Shown here piece after piece: positions 13,594-15,172 of a stretch of 15,172 bases of DNA (position 1 is its first letter; every line of letters starts with the position of its first letter). Position numbers and translations under genes: made by a program. This DNA is from Bacteroides sp. GTDB taxonomy: Bacteria > Bacteroidota > Bacteroidia > Bacteroidales > Bacteroidaceae. The notes below the pieces were generated by a model. That model had not been told where the DNA came from and did no database searches. It worked only from the letters and a program-made list of their open reading frames with translations. The stretch lies in the NCBI RefSeq assembly GCF_030151085.1, contig NZ_JASLER010000057.1, positions 1 through 15,172 on the forward strand. The letters run 5' to 3'.

Positions 13594-15172
13594 ATGAAGA
13601 AGACAAAGAAATTGCTATCGTTCTGTATCCCCGCACTCTATTTGCTATGTACAGGAAATCTCTATGCTTCCGATCGGGAAGTATTATTTAATCAAGGATG
13701 GAAGTTTCATCTGGGTAGCGCAGCAAATGCTGAGCAACCTACCTATAATGACGGTCAATGGCGTATCTTAAACTTACCGCACGACTGGAGTGTGGAACCG
13801 GTTGCCCAACAATGTTCCGGAATCACTATAGGTCCTTTTTCCAAATTAAGTGAAAAGCGTTATCCTGCCAATCAGCAGATGGGCGGTGGTGCATGGGATG
13901 TAGGACAAACCCTCGGAGGCGAAGGTTGGTATAGAAAAGAGTTTACTCTCACCAAAGAAGATGCCGGCAAATGCACCACCCTTTACATTGAAGCTGCCTC
14001 CTCGCAATCGGAAGTATGGATTAACGGTAGAAAAGCCTACTTTAATGCCTACAGTTACACGCCCTACCAAATAGATATCACCAATTACCTGAATGCTCCC
14101 GGCACTCCGAACCTGATCGCCATCAAAGCCGTAAACAACGGGCATAACAGCCGTTGGTATATCGGTTCCGGTCTTTTCCGTAATGTATGGCTTATTACAA
14201 CCGATCCGGTGCATCTCAACAAGTGGGATACATTCATTGATGCTTCCCGCCTGGACAAGAAGCAGGCACAAGTGCATTTCTCCACCCTCATTCATAATAA
14301 AAAGGACCATGCAACCAGTGGAAACGTTACGTTGAATGTCTTTAGTCCGGACGGAAAAGAGGTATATCAATCCACCTACGAAACCAATCTGACTGATAAT
14401 ACAGCCGTTGAAGCCACTTTCTCTCTGAGCAATCCCAGGTTATGGTCGGTAGATGCTCCAAACTTATATACAGCAGTACTTACGCTGAATGCAGATACTA
14501 AAGAATGCGATAAATTAACGATACCTTTCGGTATACGTACCCTCTCCTTTTCTGCCGATAAAGGCTTCTTGCTCAACGGTCAGCCGATGAAACTGAAAGG
14601 TGGATGCCTGCACCATGACAATGGTTTATTAGGTTCTGCCGCTATAGCCCGCGCAGATGAAAAGAAAGTAGAACTGCTGAAAGCCAATGGTTTCAATGCC
14701 GTGAGATGCTCGCACAATCTGGCTTCGGAGAACTTTCTGAATGCTTGCGACCGTCTGGGCATGCTCGTCATCCACGAAACATTCGACCAATGGTTATCTC
14801 CCAAACGACTGGAAGACTATCACCAGTATTTCAACGAATGGAGCGTCAGCGACCTCTCCGCAGGAGTCCGCCGCGACCGCAATCACCCTAGTATCATTCT
14901 ATGGAGCATCGGTAACGAAATACCCGACCGTGCCGATGAAGCAGGAATCCAGGCTGCACACCGACTGATTGAAACCGTACACAAATATGACACAAGCCGT
15001 CCCATCACTGCCGGTGTAAACTGGTTTTGGGACCGCCGCCAGTACAAATGGGAAGAAGACTCCCACCGTGCCTTCGATTATCTCGATGTATCGGGCTATA
15101 ACTACATGTGGGATCGTTACGAAAACGACCATGCCGCCCATCCCGAGCGCATCATCTACGGTAGTGAATCCT
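13594..15172 (+). CDS. Secreted glycoside hydrolase family 2 enzyme (beta-galactosidase-like), 3' end outside window
   Basis: The first 526 residues are present and the frame is open to the window edge. A type I signal peptide (MKKTKKLLSFCIPALYLLCT ... LYA) suggests periplasmic or exported location; the Cys in it lacks a proper lipobox. Then come a sugar-binding jelly-roll (about 30-205, with FNQGWKFHLG, LPHDWS, GWYRKEF and SRWYIGSGLFRNVWL), an immunoglobulin-like domain (about 215-325, with PRLWSVDAPNLYTAVL) and the start of a TIM barrel (LKGGCLHHDNGLLG, NGFNAVRCSHN). The GH2 acid/base Glu is E442 in WSIGNEIPD. The likely nucleophile is E525 in IIYGSES, two codons from the edge. GH2 members cleave beta-galactosides, beta-glucuronides or beta-mannosides; the substrate cannot be fixed here, though beta-galactosidase is most likely. 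It follows the sensor-regulator gene and probably belongs to a polysaccharide utilization locus. Confidence 0.88.
   Translation, partial: MKKTKKLLSFCIPALYLLCTGNLYASDREVLFNQGWKFHLGSAANAEQPTYNDGQWRILNLPHDWSVEPVAQQCSGITIGPFSKLSEKRYPANQQMGGGAWDVGQTLGGEGWYRKEFTLTKEDAGKCTTLYIEAASSQSEVWINGRKAYFNAYSYTPYQIDITNYLNAPGTPNLIAIKAVNNGHNSRWYIGSGLFRNVWLITTDPVHLNKWDTFIDASRLDKKQAQVHFSTLIHNKKDHATSGNVTLNVFSPDGKEVYQSTYETNLTDNTAVEATFSLSNPRLWSVDAPNLYTAVLTLNADTKECDKLTIPFGIRTLSFSADKGFLLNGQPMKLKGGCLHHDNGLLGSAAIARADEKKVELLKANGFNAVRCSHNLASENFLNACDRLGMLVIHETFDQWLSPKRLEDYHQYFNEWSVSDLSAGVRRDRNHPSIILWSIGNEIPDRADEAGIQAAHRLIETVHKYDTSRPITAGVNWFWDRRQYKWEEDSHRAFDYLDVSGYNYMWDRYENDHAAHPERIIYGSES

Noticed and set aside
13594..13680. 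Lipoprotein signal on the GH2 enzyme (Cys near residue 19)
   Set aside because: The residues before the Cys are L-L rather than a small residue, so the lipobox rule fails. A type I signal peptide fits better.

Overview
The window looks like a chromosomal segment of a gut Bacteroides species or close relative. The evidence is a hybrid-two-component-type sensor (Reg_prop and Y_Y_Y domains) beside a glycoside hydrolase family 2 enzyme, a DUF4836 lipoprotein, TAnnTTTG-type -7 promoter elements, and mostly AT-rich start regions without Shine-Dalgarno sequences.

Layout. (1) Bases 1-171 hold the 3' end of an rlmI-type rRNA methyltransferase gene. (2) Bases about 172-4260 form an AT-rich accessory island between housekeeping genes. 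It contains a tiny doubtful ORF, an 82-aa membrane/cysteine protein gene, a MITE-like element with terminal inverted repeats and a 9-bp target duplication, and a 745-aa protein gene on the minus strand. After that comes about 0.9 kb of non-coding repeats: a 177-bp inverted-repeat element, a structured repeat and six 22-bp tandem units. A perfect 65-bp inverted repeat (251-315 and 3882-3946) brackets the island's genes. (3) Bases 4475-8602 are a tightly spaced housekeeping operon: nucleoside MFS permease, bifunctional-nuclease/UVR protein, rsmE and a DUF4836 lipoprotein. Its leader carries promoter-like boxes and a terminator-like hairpin. (4) Bases 8713-10589 encode an ABC ATPase and an FtsX-type permease. 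(5) Bases 10627-13467 encode a membrane-tethered one-component variant of the HTCS sensors, and 13594 to the end is a secreted GH2 enzyme, probably its target.

The most interesting part is the island. The 745-aa protein starts with a low-complexity leader carrying F-x-D-N-R ... KL ... VVQR. This resembles the N-terminal pattern of Bacteroidetes proteins linked to extracellular contractile injection systems. Its C-terminal third has motifs reminiscent of DUF3626/ADP-ribosyltransferase folds. I read it as a candidate orphan injected effector on a repeat-bounded, possibly invertible cassette. No injection-system structural gene lies in the window, so this is a motif-based hypothesis.

How the genes work together: the nupG-bfn-rsmE-DUF4836 genes are probably co-transcribed without an obvious common function. 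The ATPase and permease form one transporter-like complex. The sensor/regulator and the GH2 enzyme look like the start of a polysaccharide utilization locus that continues past the right edge.
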